The notes: generated by a model from the letters alone, not told the origin. Counted from the stretch's first letter, positions 17,558-26,406 are shown. The stretch is DNA of 64,000 nt from JABWBJ01 sp036507855 (GCA_036507855.1 DATCIJ010000018.1:1-64000); one strand, 5' to 3'. A program made the numbers and translations.

Positions 17558-18139
17558 ATGCCGCGTGACGAGGAAGTCAACAAGCCCCTGCGATTCTCCG
17601 ATGATGAGGAAGCGGAGGACACTGGGTACGGTGGATCTTCTTTCGACGATGATGATGACGACGAAGAAGGAGGCTGGGGAGCCGGCAAACAGAGCAGCGA
17701 CCTGTGGGATGAGCCGGAAGAGGCGTCGCTTGACGAAGATGAAGAACTCGCCGATCTGACCGAGGAGGCCGGCGGCGGCACCGACGACGAAGAAGAAGTC
17801 GTGTTCGGTGCGCCACCGCCGGCGCCCAGAGCGCGGGCTGCTAAGGCCGCCGCCGCGGCCCCTGCGGCCCCTGCGGCCGCTCCCGCTGCACCAATGGCAC
17901 CCAAGGCAAAGGCTGTTGCCGCGACTCCGAAGCCCGCCGCAAAGCTGACGGCCCCGGCCAAGGCAAAGGCGGCCGCACCCAGGAAGGCCGCAAAGAAGGC
18001 CAGGCCCGCACCGAAGAAGGCCGCCAGGAAGGCGGCAAAGATGGCCAGGAAGCCCGCGAAGAAAGCGGGAAAGACAAAGAAGGCCGTGAAGAAAGCAGCC
18101 AGGAAGACGGCAAAGAAGGCGGCGCGCGGCAAGAAGTAG
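17558..18139 (+). CDS. bipartite histone-H1-like protein (acidic N-terminus, Lys/Ala-rich tail)
   Basis: The 193-aa protein has a strongly acidic first third (FDDDDDDEEGG, EEASLDEDEELADLTEEAGG), a Pro/Ala linker, and a C-terminal tail of repeated KAA/KKA units (APKKAARKAAKMARKPAKKA) like eukaryotic H1 tails and bacterial Hc1/AlgP-type proteins. The tail should bind DNA, and the acidic half could act as an intramolecular chaperone or a protein contact. A near-perfect AAGGAGG site precedes the ATG, so high expression is likely. Low-complexity composition makes homology weak evidence. Confidence 0.8.
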   Translation: MPRDEEVNKPLRFSDDEEAEDTGYGGSSFDDDDDDEEGGWGAGKQSSDLWDEPEEASLDEDEELADLTEEAGGGTDDEEEVVFGAPPPAPRARAAKAAAAAPAAPAAAPAAPMAPKAKAVAATPKPAAKLTAPAKAKAAAPRKAAKKARPAPKKAARKAAKMARKPAKKAGKTKKAVKKAARKTAKKAARGKK

Positions 18140-18182
18140 ATCGCCGCGGGCCTGAACTGGTTCGCAGCACGGAGTTATCGGT

Positions 18183-18219
18183 CGCGGGTGTGGACAGCAT
18201 CCACATCCGCGGCCGTTTT
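18183..18219 (+). terminator. Rho-independent terminator of the histone-like gene
   Basis: A 12-bp stem (18183-18194 with 18200-18211, one G-T pair) and 5-nt loop are followed by GCCGTTTTG. Confidence 0.75.
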
Positions 18220-18258
18220 GCCTAGCGAAGGCTCATCGTCGACGCGTAATGTTGCCTC

Positions 18259-18801
18259 ATGGCGGACTCGCCACTCGCGCTACTCAGGGCACACGCCCGA
18301 CACGCACCTTGGAACGCTCGCGGCCTGGCCGCCCACGTAACCGCGCTCGTTGACTCCGCTGGCGTTCGTCCCACGAATGCGTCGGCGCGCGCGGCGCCGT
18401 CGGCGAGAGCAGTACGGTTCTACGTCGCCAACAACCTGATGGACCGGCCTGACGGCGTCGGCACCTCGGCGACGTATAACTACCGCCACTTTCTCCAGCT
18501 GCTGTCGATCAAACTTCGCCAACGCGAGGGATCGACACTCGAAGGCATCAAGCACGAGATGCATGACACGACCGGTGACGCTCTCGAACGCCGCGTCGCG
18601 CAATCGCTCGCTCCGGTACTCCTGACTGGTCGCCCGGGCGCAGCGGAACTCGACGACGAGGAACCAGTATCGTGGCGCCGCGTTCCGGTGGCGGACGGTA
18701 TCGAACTGCATGTGCGCGCCGACTCGCCTGCGGCAAAAGAAGACACCGTGGTGGCCCTTCGCGAGGCAATACGTTCAACGCTCGGCCGCTCCGAGACATG
18801 A
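18259..18801 (+). CDS. MerR-like winged-helix transcriptional regulator
   Basis: Residues about 45-95 hold a MerR-type recognition fold: RAVRFYVANNLMDRP followed by TSATYNYRHFLQLLSIKLR and a wing-like TLEGIKHEM. The typical cysteine metal-sensing residues are absent and the C-terminal part is not an obvious effector domain. The stop overlaps the ATG of the SDR gene (ATGA at 18798), so it is the first gene of a coupled group and may regulate it. Confidence 0.78.
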   Translation: MADSPLALLRAHARHAPWNARGLAAHVTALVDSAGVRPTNASARAAPSARAVRFYVANNLMDRPDGVGTSATYNYRHFLQLLSIKLRQREGSTLEGIKHEMHDTTGDALERRVAQSLAPVLLTGRPGAAELDDEEPVSWRRVPVADGIELHVRADSPAAKEDTVVALREAIRSTLGRSET

Positions 18802-19547
18802 CGGCCGGCAGCGCCTCCCTCTCCGCGCCCGCGGCCGATGAGCTGCGGGGGGCCTCAGTGGTACTCACTGGCGTGGGTCGACCCGGCCAGGTCGGCGAGG
18901 TGGTCGCATCCGCCTTCGCGGCCAGAGGCGCAACCGTCATCCTCGTTGATCGTGACCCGGACGCTGCCGGTGAACGCGCGGGAGATATCGGACGACAGGG
19001 CGCGACTGCTCACTCGTTCGGCTGCGATCTCACCGATCCCAAAGCGGTTGGCGCGCTTTCGGAAGACGTGGGCAAGCTGGCTCCGTCCGGCGTCGCCGCG
19101 GTCGTCCACATGGCCGGCGGATACGTGGACGGCACGCCGGTGTCAGAGACAGAACCCGCCATCTGGCACAAGCTGTTCGCGATCAATCTCACCACCGCGT
19201 TCGTCAGCACACGCGCGTTCCTGCCACTCGTACGCCGCGCCAGGGGGTCCATGGTCTATTTTGCCTCGGCGGCTTCGCTCCCTGGCGCCGCGGTGAAGAA
19301 CATGTCGGCGTATTCAGCCGCGAAGGGTGGCGTCATTACGCTCATGCGTGCGGTCGCAGCCGAGGAGCGCGCGAACGGAGTGCGGTCAAACGCACTTGCC
19401 CCGCAGGCAATTCGAACTGGCGAGAACCTCGCCTCCATGGGCAAGGAGCACGAGTACGTCGAACGGGAAACCGTTGCGGCTTGGGTCCTGTGGCTCTGTT
19501 CGCGTGCCGCTGGACCGGTCACTGGTCAGGTCATCCGACTCGGGTAA
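18798..19547 (+). CDS. short-chain dehydrogenase/reductase
   Basis: SDR fold with a variant dinucleotide loop VVLTGVGRPGQVGE (TGxxxGxG-like), an NAG-like HMAGGYVDG, FASAASLPG with the catalytic serine, and YSAAKGG carrying the YxxxK pair. The length of 249 aa is typical. The frame is open further upstream, but the ATG at 18798 overlapping the preceding stop is convincing. The substrate is unknown; the family commonly reduces 3-oxoacyl or sugar carbonyls with NAD(P)H. Confidence 0.88.
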   Translation: MTAGSASLSAPAADELRGASVVLTGVGRPGQVGEVVASAFAARGATVILVDRDPDAAGERAGDIGRQGATAHSFGCDLTDPKAVGALSEDVGKLAPSGVAAVVHMAGGYVDGTPVSETEPAIWHKLFAINLTTAFVSTRAFLPLVRRARGSMVYFASAASLPGAAVKNMSAYSAAKGGVITLMRAVAAEERANGVRSNALAPQAIRTGENLASMGKEHEYVERETVAAWVLWLCSRAAGPVTGQVIRLG

Positions 19548-19551
19548 CGCC

Positions 19552-20433
19552 ATGCTTGGACCTGACTCGACGACGCCTCCCGTCGATGACGCCAGTGCCC
19601 GGCGAGCACCATCGCGCATCGTGCTGCTGGATCGAAGCCTGGAGTCCCTGCCGCTGTTCCGCTTGAGCGATTCCTCCGACTCGGGTCCCGTTGTCCACGC
19701 TCCGGAATCAGGAGGACGGTGGCGGGTTCTCCCCACACCTGGGGATCGCCTTCCTGGCACGTTTGACCAGGACGTGTATGTCGAGGTGTGCCGGCGATTC
19801 CACGAGAGTGGCGCGCCGTCTGATGGCGCGGTCACGTTCACGCTCCACGCTCTCCTGCGCTCGATCGGGCGTCGAGCCGATGGCCGTACGTACGAACAGC
19901 TCCGCAGGGCGCTCGTCCGCCTGGAGCGAACGACGCTCGAATCGATCGACGCGTATTGGAGCGCCACCTCGGGAACGCCGGTTTCGCTCCGCTTCACGCT
20001 CTTCTCGAGCGTCAGCATTGACCGACGCCGGCAGGCTGACAAGGACCAGCTATCTCTCTTTGCCACTCTGTCGTCGTCCGAACCGGGCGACGCGCGCGTC
20101 ACCTTGTCTCCTCCGCTCCGCGCCAACATTGCAGCGGGACACTCCTCGATGATCCTCTCGTCGCAGTACTTCGCTCTGTCCTCACCAGTGGCCCGGCGTC
20201 TTTACCGGATGATTGAAGTGAGCAGGTCAGAAGGAAGCCTGGCCTGGCGGGTCAGCCTCGAGCGACTGGCCGAGCGCGTTCCGTTGGCACAGCGATATCC
20301 ATCACATCTCGTGAGAGTTCTCCAGCCGGCGCACGAAATGCTCCTGTCGGCTGGGATCCTCCGAAGCGCAGAAATTCGACAGCAGCGTCGTGCCTGGATG
20401 GTGGACTATGTCCTGGCAGGCCGCACGAAATAG
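19552..20433 (+). CDS. replication initiator A-like (RPA family) protein
   Basis: Starts at ATG 19552, four bases after the SDR stop. The 293-aa protein follows the plasmid RPA/replication-initiator layout: TFDQDVYVEVCRRF, then LLRSIGRRADGRTYEQLRRAL with ALVRLERTTLES, a central beta segment, YFALSSPVARRLYRMI, and a C-terminal winged-helix-like LERLAERVPLAQRYPSHLV. Such proteins bind iterons and start plasmid replication. No iterons were seen nearby and it sits among chromosomal genes, so it may be a domesticated initiator or regulator. Confidence 0.75.
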   Translation: MLGPDSTTPPVDDASARRAPSRIVLLDRSLESLPLFRLSDSSDSGPVVHAPESGGRWRVLPTPGDRLPGTFDQDVYVEVCRRFHESGAPSDGAVTFTLHALLRSIGRRADGRTYEQLRRALVRLERTTLESIDAYWSATSGTPVSLRFTLFSSVSIDRRRQADKDQLSLFATLSSSEPGDARVTLSPPLRANIAAGHSSMILSSQYFALSSPVARRLYRMIEVSRSEGSLAWRVSLERLAERVPLAQRYPSHLVRVLQPAHEMLLSAGILRSAEIRQQRRAWMVDYVLAGRTK

Positions 20434-20446
20434 CGCGAGAGGCGCT

Positions 20447-20468
20447 GCCGTCGGGGCATGCCGACGGC
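20447..20468 (+). terminator. hairpin after the RPA-like gene
   Basis: GCCGTCGG (20447-20454) and CCGACGGC (20461-20468) form a perfect 8-bp stem with a 6-nt loop, 14 bp after the stop. There is no T-run, so it is a weak terminator at best. Confidence 0.5.
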
Positions 20469-20680
20469 CACGGGTCAGTGTGTGAGGAATTCGAGCGGCA
20501 GAGTCCTTGCGGGGGTCCTGTTGCCCGGTGTTAGCATTCCTTGAGCCAGTTGGCGCAACCCGTTGTGGCTCATGGCGTGACCGACCACCTGGTTGCGCAG
20601 TCCGGATCTATAGGCCCGCGGGAACTCGCTGACCCCGTCAACGTACTGACCACGGTCAGCTCTTTAACTAAGGTGTCTCA

Positions 20681-22258
20681 ATGCGTCCATCACGCAGAAT
20701 CACCCTGATCGGTGTCATCCTCGTGCCCGCCATTGCGGGCGCGTTCGTCGTGCAGGATCGCGCCTCGCGAGAGGGCGGCCGCCTGTTTGCGCAGGTGCTC
20801 GACCTGGTCAATGCGCGGTTTGTCGACTCTGTGAACACAGCCGACCTGTATGAGAAGGCGGCACGCGGCCTCGTCACGCAGCTCCAGGATCCGTATTCGG
20901 AGCTGATGTCTCCGCGGCAGCTCACCCAGTTCAATACCAGCACCGCTGGCCGGTACGGCGGTATCGGCATGCGGATCGAGGAGCAGCCCGGGAAAGGCGT
21001 CACGATCGTACAGGTGTTCCCGAACACGCCGGCAGAAAGAGCCGGCATTCGTGAGGGCGACATCATCGTCGGCGTCGACACGCTCTCCGTGCGCGGATGG
21101 AATTCGCGTCGCGTCGCTGATTCGCTGACGGGTACTCCGGGAACAAAGGTGAACGTCACGTTTGCGCGCCCCAGCGTTCCCGAGCCGATCAAGGCCACGT
21201 TTACTCGCGCCTTGATCCGCGTTCCCGCCGTCCCGTACGCGATCATGTTCGACGGCAAGATCGGCTACGTGCCGCTGCAGGGTTTCAACGAGACGTCGAC
21301 GAGCGAACTCGCCAAGGCAATCGTGAACCTTCAGGCGCAGGGCGCGAAGGGCATGGTGCTCGACTTGCGCTGGAACCCTGGTGGCTTCCTCGACCAGTCG
21401 CTCTCAATCAGCAACCTGTTCCTCAAGGAAGGACAGGAAATCGCCAGCGTACGCGGTCGAAACGTTGAGCCGCAGACGTATTACGCCCGTGAAAAACCCA
21501 TCGCGCCGACGCTCCCGCTCGTCATCCTGACCGACCAGTACTCGGCGTCGGCTTCCGAGATCGTCGCTGGCGCGCTTCAGGACCACGATCGCGCGGTCAT
21601 TGTGGGAACGACCTCGTTCGGCAAGGGCCTCGTCCAGACCGTGTTCAACCTGGACGGCGGCTACGCGCTGAAGATGACGACGGGCAAGTGGTACACACCA
21701 TCCGGTCGCTCAATTCAGAAGGAGCGTGTCCTCACCGAAGACGGAGCGTGGGTCGAGGTAGATCATGATTCACTCGAGGCCGGTCAGCCCGGCTCGCAGC
21801 GTCCCACCTTCAAGTCTGATGCGGGCCGCACCGTGTACGGCGGCGGCGCGGTCACACCGGACCTGATGGTCAAACCTGACACCTTTACGACCGCGGAGCA
21901 GGAATTCCGTAAGGCAACCGCGGCCAAGTGGCAGGAGATTTACGTCCTCCTGTACGACTACGCGTACGAGTTGAAGGGAAAGGTCGCTCCGAACTTCACC
22001 GTCCAGCCCGCATGGCGCGACGAACTCTACCGCCGGTTCCAGAGCAAAGGCATCGAGGTAGACCGTAATCTCTACGCCGGCGCCTCGCGGTTCATCGATC
22101 GGGAACTTGACGCCCGGATTTCGCGTCTCGCCTTTGGCGACTCGACAGCGCGACGCCGCTCACTCGATGACGATCCGCAACTTCGGCAGGCGCTCGAGCT
22201 TCTCCGTCGGGGAAATACGCAGCAGGAGCTTTTCACCCTCGTCACCGCCAAGCGATAG
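20681..22258 (+). CDS. S41 family C-terminal processing peptidase
   Basis: A signal-anchor (ITLIGVILVPAIAGAFVV) leads into a PDZ domain (YGGIGMRIEEQPGKGVTIVQ, AERAGIREGDIIVGVD) and the S41 protease core. The catalytic serine lies in DQYSASASEIVAGAL and the lysine in TTSFGKGLVQ. The family degrades or trims periplasmic proteins from their C-termini. At 525 aa it has a long C-terminal helical extension. A 14-bp palindrome CTGACC-AC-GGTCAG (20646-20659) lies just upstream and could be an operator. Confidence 0.92.
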   Translation: MRPSRRITLIGVILVPAIAGAFVVQDRASREGGRLFAQVLDLVNARFVDSVNTADLYEKAARGLVTQLQDPYSELMSPRQLTQFNTSTAGRYGGIGMRIEEQPGKGVTIVQVFPNTPAERAGIREGDIIVGVDTLSVRGWNSRRVADSLTGTPGTKVNVTFARPSVPEPIKATFTRALIRVPAVPYAIMFDGKIGYVPLQGFNETSTSELAKAIVNLQAQGAKGMVLDLRWNPGGFLDQSLSISNLFLKEGQEIASVRGRNVEPQTYYAREKPIAPTLPLVILTDQYSASASEIVAGALQDHDRAVIVGTTSFGKGLVQTVFNLDGGYALKMTTGKWYTPSGRSIQKERVLTEDGAWVEVDHDSLEAGQPGSQRPTFKSDAGRTVYGGGAVTPDLMVKPDTFTTAEQEFRKATAAKWQEIYVLLYDYAYELKGKVAPNFTVQPAWRDELYRRFQSKGIEVDRNLYAGASRFIDRELDARISRLAFGDSTARRRSLDDDPQLRQALELLRRGNTQQELFTLVTAKR

Positions 22259-22268
22259 ATTCCAGCGC

Positions 22269-23315
22269 ATGAAGAGATCGATACTCGGCGCCGCCACGAT
22301 CTTCGTGGCGGCGTTTCAATCTGGGTCGGCACAAGGGCCCCAGACGGTCGCCCCGCAGACCGGTGAGAGCCACTTCGCCGCCATCCGGCAGGTGACATTC
22401 GGCGGCGAGAACGCCGAAGCGTATTTCAGCCGCGACGGTAAGTGGCTCACGTTCCAGTCTACGCGCGAGGGAAACGCCTGCGACCAGCAGTATGTGATGC
22501 GGATCGATGGCACCGGCCTCAAGCGCGTTTCGAACGGTCGCGGAAAGACTACGTGCGGGTGGTTTCTTCCCGACGGTCAGCGCCTGTTCTTCGCCTCTTC
22601 GCACGCACATGACTCCACGTGCCCGCCGCGCCCTGATCCTTCAAAGGGCTACGTGTGGGGACTCGACCGGTTTGACATCTACACGGCCAACCGCGACGGA
22701 TCGGGATTGCGCCGCCTGACGAATTACGACGTTTACACCGCCGAGGGTGTGCTTTCGCCCGACGGTCGCCGCATCGTCTTCACGTCGTTGAAGGATGGAG
22801 ATCTCGACATCTACACGATGAACATCGATGGCTCCGACATCCGGCGACTGACCACGACACCCGGCTACGACGGGGGACCATGGTGGTCGCCTGACGGCAC
22901 GAAGATCGTCTACCGTGCCTGGCATCCACCCGACTCAGCCGGGCTCGCGGATTACCGCGGACTGCTCGCGCAGCGCATGGTCCGTCCAAGCCGGATGGAA
23001 TTGTGGGTGATGAACGCTGACGGAAGCGATCAACGACAGATCACCAATCTTGGTGGTGCGAACTTCGGGCCCTCGTGGACTCCGGATGGTCGCCGGATTG
23101 TCTTCTCTTCGAACTACAAGAATCCGAGAAGCCGCAACTTCGAGCTCTACCTCGTGAATCTGGATGGCTCCGGACTGGAGCAGATCACGAGTCATGAGGA
23201 GTTCGACGGGTTTCCGATGTTCAGTCCGGATGGTCGCAAGATTGTCTGGGCATCCAATCGTGGTAACTCAAAGCCGGGCGAGACGAACCTGTTTATCGCC
23301 GATTGGAAGAACTGA
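22269..23315 (+). CDS. secreted TolB-like beta-propeller (PD40 repeats)
   Basis: A signal peptide (SILGAATIFVAAFQSGSAQ) is followed by about six repeats of the PD40 type, each with SPDGRRIVF- or WSPDGTKIV-like cores and DIYTMNIDGSDIRRLT-like endings. It lacks the TolB N-terminal domain, so it is a WD40-like protein of unknown partner rather than true TolB. The ATG at 22269 is 10 bp after the protease stop, so the two are probably co-transcribed. Confidence 0.85.
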   Translation: MKRSILGAATIFVAAFQSGSAQGPQTVAPQTGESHFAAIRQVTFGGENAEAYFSRDGKWLTFQSTREGNACDQQYVMRIDGTGLKRVSNGRGKTTCGWFLPDGQRLFFASSHAHDSTCPPRPDPSKGYVWGLDRFDIYTANRDGSGLRRLTNYDVYTAEGVLSPDGRRIVFTSLKDGDLDIYTMNIDGSDIRRLTTTPGYDGGPWWSPDGTKIVYRAWHPPDSAGLADYRGLLAQRMVRPSRMELWVMNADGSDQRQITNLGGANFGPSWTPDGRRIVFSSNYKNPRSRNFELYLVNLDGSGLEQITSHEEFDGFPMFSPDGRKIVWASNRGNSKPGETNLFIADWKN

Positions 23316-23403
23316 CAGCGGCCGCTCAGACAGGCGTCGTTCCACTTCCGCGATTGGCCGTTCGACCCGTACAATCCACGAGTCCCTCTGATAGGACGTT
23401 CGC

Positions 23404-24441
23404 ATGCTAACGCTGGCGATTATCGGCGGCATCGTGGTTCTGGTACTTGCCCGGTCGGTGAAGATCATCGGTCAGGCGGAGGTGATCGTGGTCGAGCGGC
23501 TGGGCCGCTTCCATCGTGTCGCGCGTTCCGGGCTGAACGTGCTTCTGCCTTTCATAGAGCGCCCGCGCCACCTGGATGTCAGGTACTCGGAGACGGACCC
23601 CTCCGGACTCCGGCGGATTACCTCCAGCTCCACCTCTCGAATCGACCTGCGTGAGCAGGTTCTGAACTTCCCAAGCCAGCCGGTGATCACGAAGGACAAC
23701 GTGACCATCGATATCGATGCGGTGCTGTACTATCGCATTGCCGACCCACAGAAGGCGACCTACTCGGTGCAGAACCTTCCGTATGCCCTGGAGACGCTGA
23801 CAAAGACCACGTTGCGGCAGATCGTCGGAGAAATGGAACTCGACGCCACGCTGTCCAGCCGCGAAATGATCAACAAGCGGATGCGCGAGGTTATCGAGGA
23901 GGCGTCGATCGGGTGGGGTGTGGACGTTACGCGGGTCGAGCTGCAGGCGATCGAACCGCCCCACGACATCCAGCAAGCCATGGAGTTGCAGATGCGCGCC
24001 GAGCGCGAGCGGCGCGCCGCCGTCACCACGGCCGAAGGAGGAAAGCTCGCGGCTATTCTCGAGGCCGAGGGTGTAAGGGAGTCGCAGATAAGGCGTGCCG
24101 AGGGTGAGCGCGAGGCGTCGATTCTGCGCGCTCAGGGTCAAGCGGAGGCGCGCCTCACGACGGCTCAAGCCGAGGCTGAGGCTTTGCAGCGAATCGCTGC
24201 GTCGCTGCCTGAAGGACAGGCGGCGATGTACCTGCTGGGGCAGAAGTACCTCGAGTCCCTGCCCGCGCTGGCGCAGGGGAAGGGAACCACGGTATTTCTT
24301 CCTGTTGAGGCTGCCGGTGTCATGGGAGCTCTCGGGGGACTTCGAGAGATGCTGAAGGCCGGCAGCTCAGGAAGCGGTCCGGACACGCAGCGTGCTCTGG
24401 GAGCGGGTCCGATTGATTCGAAGAACTCCAAGCGCGAGTAG
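23404..24441 (+). CDS. SPFH/band 7 domain protein (stomatin/QmcA type)
   Basis: An N-terminal membrane segment (TLAIIGGIVVLVLARSV) precedes the band 7 domain: VIVVERLGRFHRVARSGLNVLLPF, FPSQPVITKDNVTIDIDAVLYYRI and LRQIVGEMELD are the family core. A long Glu/Ala-rich coiled coil (about residues 195-270) follows, then a variable tail. These proteins form membrane microdomain scaffolds and often pair with NfeD, which is not present here. Confidence 0.92.
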   Translation: MLTLAIIGGIVVLVLARSVKIIGQAEVIVVERLGRFHRVARSGLNVLLPFIERPRHLDVRYSETDPSGLRRITSSSTSRIDLREQVLNFPSQPVITKDNVTIDIDAVLYYRIADPQKATYSVQNLPYALETLTKTTLRQIVGEMELDATLSSREMINKRMREVIEEASIGWGVDVTRVELQAIEPPHDIQQAMELQMRAERERRAAVTTAEGGKLAAILEAEGVRESQIRRAEGEREASILRAQGQAEARLTTAQAEAEALQRIAASLPEGQAAMYLLGQKYLESLPALAQGKGTTVFLPVEAAGVMGALGGLREMLKAGSSGSGPDTQRALGAGPIDSKNSKRE

Positions 24442-24444
24442 CCG

Positions 24445-24666
24445 TTGCCGGCTCCCATCGATCAGGCGCGCGCAGAGCGGATCGGCCGCAGTCATCCATG
24501 CGAGCGATGCCTCGAGTACAGCTTCAAGAAGTTCGTCGTGAAGCCCGCGGCACCAGTGCATCGCTCCGAACTGGGTGCCATGTGGATCGTAACGCGGTCC
24601 TGCGGAGTTTGCGGACTCGCCAGCGAACTCGCGCTCGACGCCGAGGGCGACATCGTTTACGGCTGA
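24445..24666 (+). CDS. small CxxC/CxxC protein, function unknown
   Basis: A 73-aa frame begins with TTG three bases after the band 7 stop. It has HPCERCLEYSF and SCGVCGLASEL, two CxxC pairs that could hold a zinc. No ATG or GTG is available in frame. Its tight linkage and cysteine spacing support it as real. I do not recognise the family. Confidence 0.5.
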   Translation: MPAPIDQARAERIGRSHPCERCLEYSFKKFVVKPAAPVHRSELGAMWIVTRSCGVCGLASELALDAEGDIVYG

Positions 24667-24908
24667 AGACCGGTGCCCACCACGGTCCGTCGTATCGGCT
24701 TCCCAACGCTCCATCTGGTAGACGCGTACCTCGCTGAGCCGGCGTGAATCAGTCTTGTTCTGGAACGACGTCCGCCGCGCGTGAGCCTGAGATTGGCAGC
24801 GGCGTATCTCGTTAGATGCTGGCAACTTGGATATGGGCCCCAAGGTGGTTAGTTTCAAACACCGGCCGTCCTGGGCAAGTGGGTCGGGTTTACAGTTTTG
24901 GAGGAGTC
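24667..24908. other. 242-bp non-coding stretch
   Basis: No convincing gene, repeat or RNA fold was seen here. It probably carries the promoter of the next small gene. Confidence 0.4.
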
Positions 24909-25118
24909 ATGCGCAAGCCTCGTCCGGCGACGTACAATCCCGCGCAGGCGCTGCATTTGATCGCAAGCGACCGCACGGGTTCTCCGCTTAGCTGTCCATC
25001 ATGCTCCGGTAACATCGAGCGTTCGCCGTCACTCATCCCGCCCGCCCCGCATTCGCACGTAACGCTGCGGTGCACGTCGTGTGGACGTTTTGCCCGCTAC
25101 ATCGCGGGCGCGGCCTGA
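24909..25118 (+). CDS. small zinc-ribbon protein
   Basis: The 69-aa protein starts at an ATG with TTTGGAGGAGT upstream. It carries LSCPSCSGN and LRCTSCGRFARY, a CxxC...CxxC zinc ribbon 27-30 residues apart. The frame is open further upstream (24816), but the ribosome site fixes this start. Function unknown; it could bind nucleic acid. Confidence 0.65.
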   Translation: MRKPRPATYNPAQALHLIASDRTGSPLSCPSCSGNIERSPSLIPPAPHSHVTLRCTSCGRFARYIAGAA

Positions 25119-25326
25119 GACGGTTCAGCTCCACCAAATCGTTCTTGTCAATGGAACACATCGCTCCCGTGTCTCATTCCGGGGGCGGTTTGCATAAGTG
25201 CGCGCCGGGACGTCGATATCCCGGAATCCAGGTACCCGAACAACCCGGACAGGCAAGGCAAGCCGGCGGGGCGTCGAGTACGAGTCTTTCACATCAGCCC
25301 GACCGGGAACGAAAGGAGTAGGTGCA

Positions 25327-25533
25327 ATGGCACGTATTACGGGAACCGTGAAGTGGTTCAACGACGCCAAGGGATTCGGGTTCATTTCGCATGAGGGCGG
25401 ACCCGATGTGTTCGTTCACTTCAGCGCCATTCAATCGAGCGGCTTCAAGTCACTCGCCGAGGGCGACCGCGTGGAATTCGAGATCGTCCAGGGACAGAAG
25501 GGACCACAGGCGGCCGAAGTCACGAAGGTCTGA
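25327..25533 (+). CDS. cold shock protein (CspA family)
   Basis: This is a 68-aa single cold-shock domain with GTVKWFNDAKGFGFI (RNP1) and DVFVHFSAI (RNP2), an RNA chaperone binding single-stranded nucleic acid. The ATG at 25327 has a GAAAGGAG site upstream. A leader of up to about 200 nt after the previous gene fits the long structured 5' UTRs of csp mRNAs, though a specific thermosensor fold was not resolved. Confidence 0.95.
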   Translation: MARITGTVKWFNDAKGFGFISHEGGPDVFVHFSAIQSSGFKSLAEGDRVEFEIVQGQKGPQAAEVTKV

Positions 25534-25560
25534 CGGCCGCATTTCCCGGCAGCATGGGTA

Positions 25561-25598
25561 AGGGGCGTCCCACGGATCCGTGGGACGCCCCTTTTTTT
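25561..25598 (+). terminator. Rho-independent terminator of the cold-shock gene
   Basis: A perfect 32-bp palindrome centred on GGATCC (25561-25592) runs into seven T residues. It is the strongest terminator in the window. Confidence 0.95.
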
Positions 25599-25747
25599 CC
25601 AAACAGCCGCGGTGGGCAGGTCTTGGGACTTAACCGGACTGGACCGCATGAGAAGGTTATTCTGTTGCCCCGCTGTCACCACCCGCGGCCTTAATCGTCA
25701 CATAGGAGCACGTAAGAACCCGGTTCAAGCCCGCGCGGCAGACAAGA

Positions 25748-26035
25748 ATGGCCACCACCGACAAGACACTGTACCGCCGAACGCTGCCCGGGGGCGGGTT
25801 TGTGAACGTCGACGTGGATCCGCCGTCCGAATCCGGGATCCATCGAGCTTACGTGGCCGTTGAGCGCAGGTCAGATCCGGCTCGCCGCGATGGGCACGTG
25901 CCGCCGGTAGTGGCATCGGCCGAGGGTGGCACCCGTCAGAGCGTGTTCGCCCAACTGCTGGCCATCGCCGCTGATAACGTTGCGGTGGCGCGCGCCCTGC
26001 TCCGCTGGAAATCAGATGGCAGGGCGCGATTCTGA
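25748..26035 (+). CDS. conserved-looking hypothetical protein, 95 aa
   Basis: The frame is MATTDKTLYRRTLPGGGFV-like, then VDPPSESGIHRAYVAVERR and a helical C-terminus FAQLLAIAADNVAVARALL. No known domain is recognised. It has its own terminator at 26056-26088 and an independent upstream terminator, so it looks like a monocistronic gene. It is likely soluble. Confidence 0.6.
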   Translation: MATTDKTLYRRTLPGGGFVNVDVDPPSESGIHRAYVAVERRSDPARRDGHVPPVVASAEGGTRQSVFAQLLAIAADNVAVARALLRWKSDGRARF

Positions 26036-26055
26036 ATCTGCCGCACCTCAAAAGC

Positions 26056-26090
26056 AAAACGCCCCGTGGAGTACTTCCCGGGGCGTTTCT
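26056..26090. terminator. bidirectional terminator
   Basis: AAAACGCCCC (26056-26065) pairs with GGGGCGTTT (26080-26088). A and T runs on either side suit termination from both the plus-strand hypothetical gene and the minus-strand gene ending at 26107. Confidence 0.8.
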
Positions 26091-26106
26091 CATTCCGGCC
26101 GCACAG

Positions 26107-26406
26107 CTATCTCGACGCAAAGGCCTCGAGCGGGAGGTCGATCTGACGGCGGCCCGGTTCACGGGTCGTCGAACGGCGCACCGCCGGATCGGACCGGACC
26201 CCGAGCAGATGCGCGGTCTGATGATAGAGGCGCATTGCCTGGAGCGGCGCCGCGGTCGCCCGCGAGGATCCGCCGGCGATGGCGCTGGCCTCTTCGCGAA
26301 CCGCTCGGGGCAGCGCGCGTGACAGAGGATGCGCGAGCAGCTGGCGGATGCGAACGACATCCCGCGCGATCAGGGCAACACAGAGTGAATCAAGGAAGGC
26401 GAGCAT
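26107..26406 (-). CDS. hypothetical protein, 99 aa
   Basis: The start is an ATG at 26406 with a CCGGGGGC upstream. The helical N-terminus MLAFLDSLCVALIARDVVRIRQLL leads into a proline- and arginine-rich remainder. No domain recognised. It shares a bidirectional terminator with the convergent 95-aa gene. Cytosolic by composition. Confidence 0.55.
   Translation of the reverse strand: MLAFLDSLCVALIARDVVRIRQLLAHPLSRALPRAVREEASAIAGGSSRATAAPLQAMRLYHQTAHLLGVRSDPAVRRSTTREPGRRQIDLPLEAFASR

Noticed and set aside
25119..25326. A defined promoter and thermosensor in the cold-shock leader
   Set aside because: TTGTCA at 25145 has no matching -10 at proper spacing, and no stable fold could be worked out by eye.
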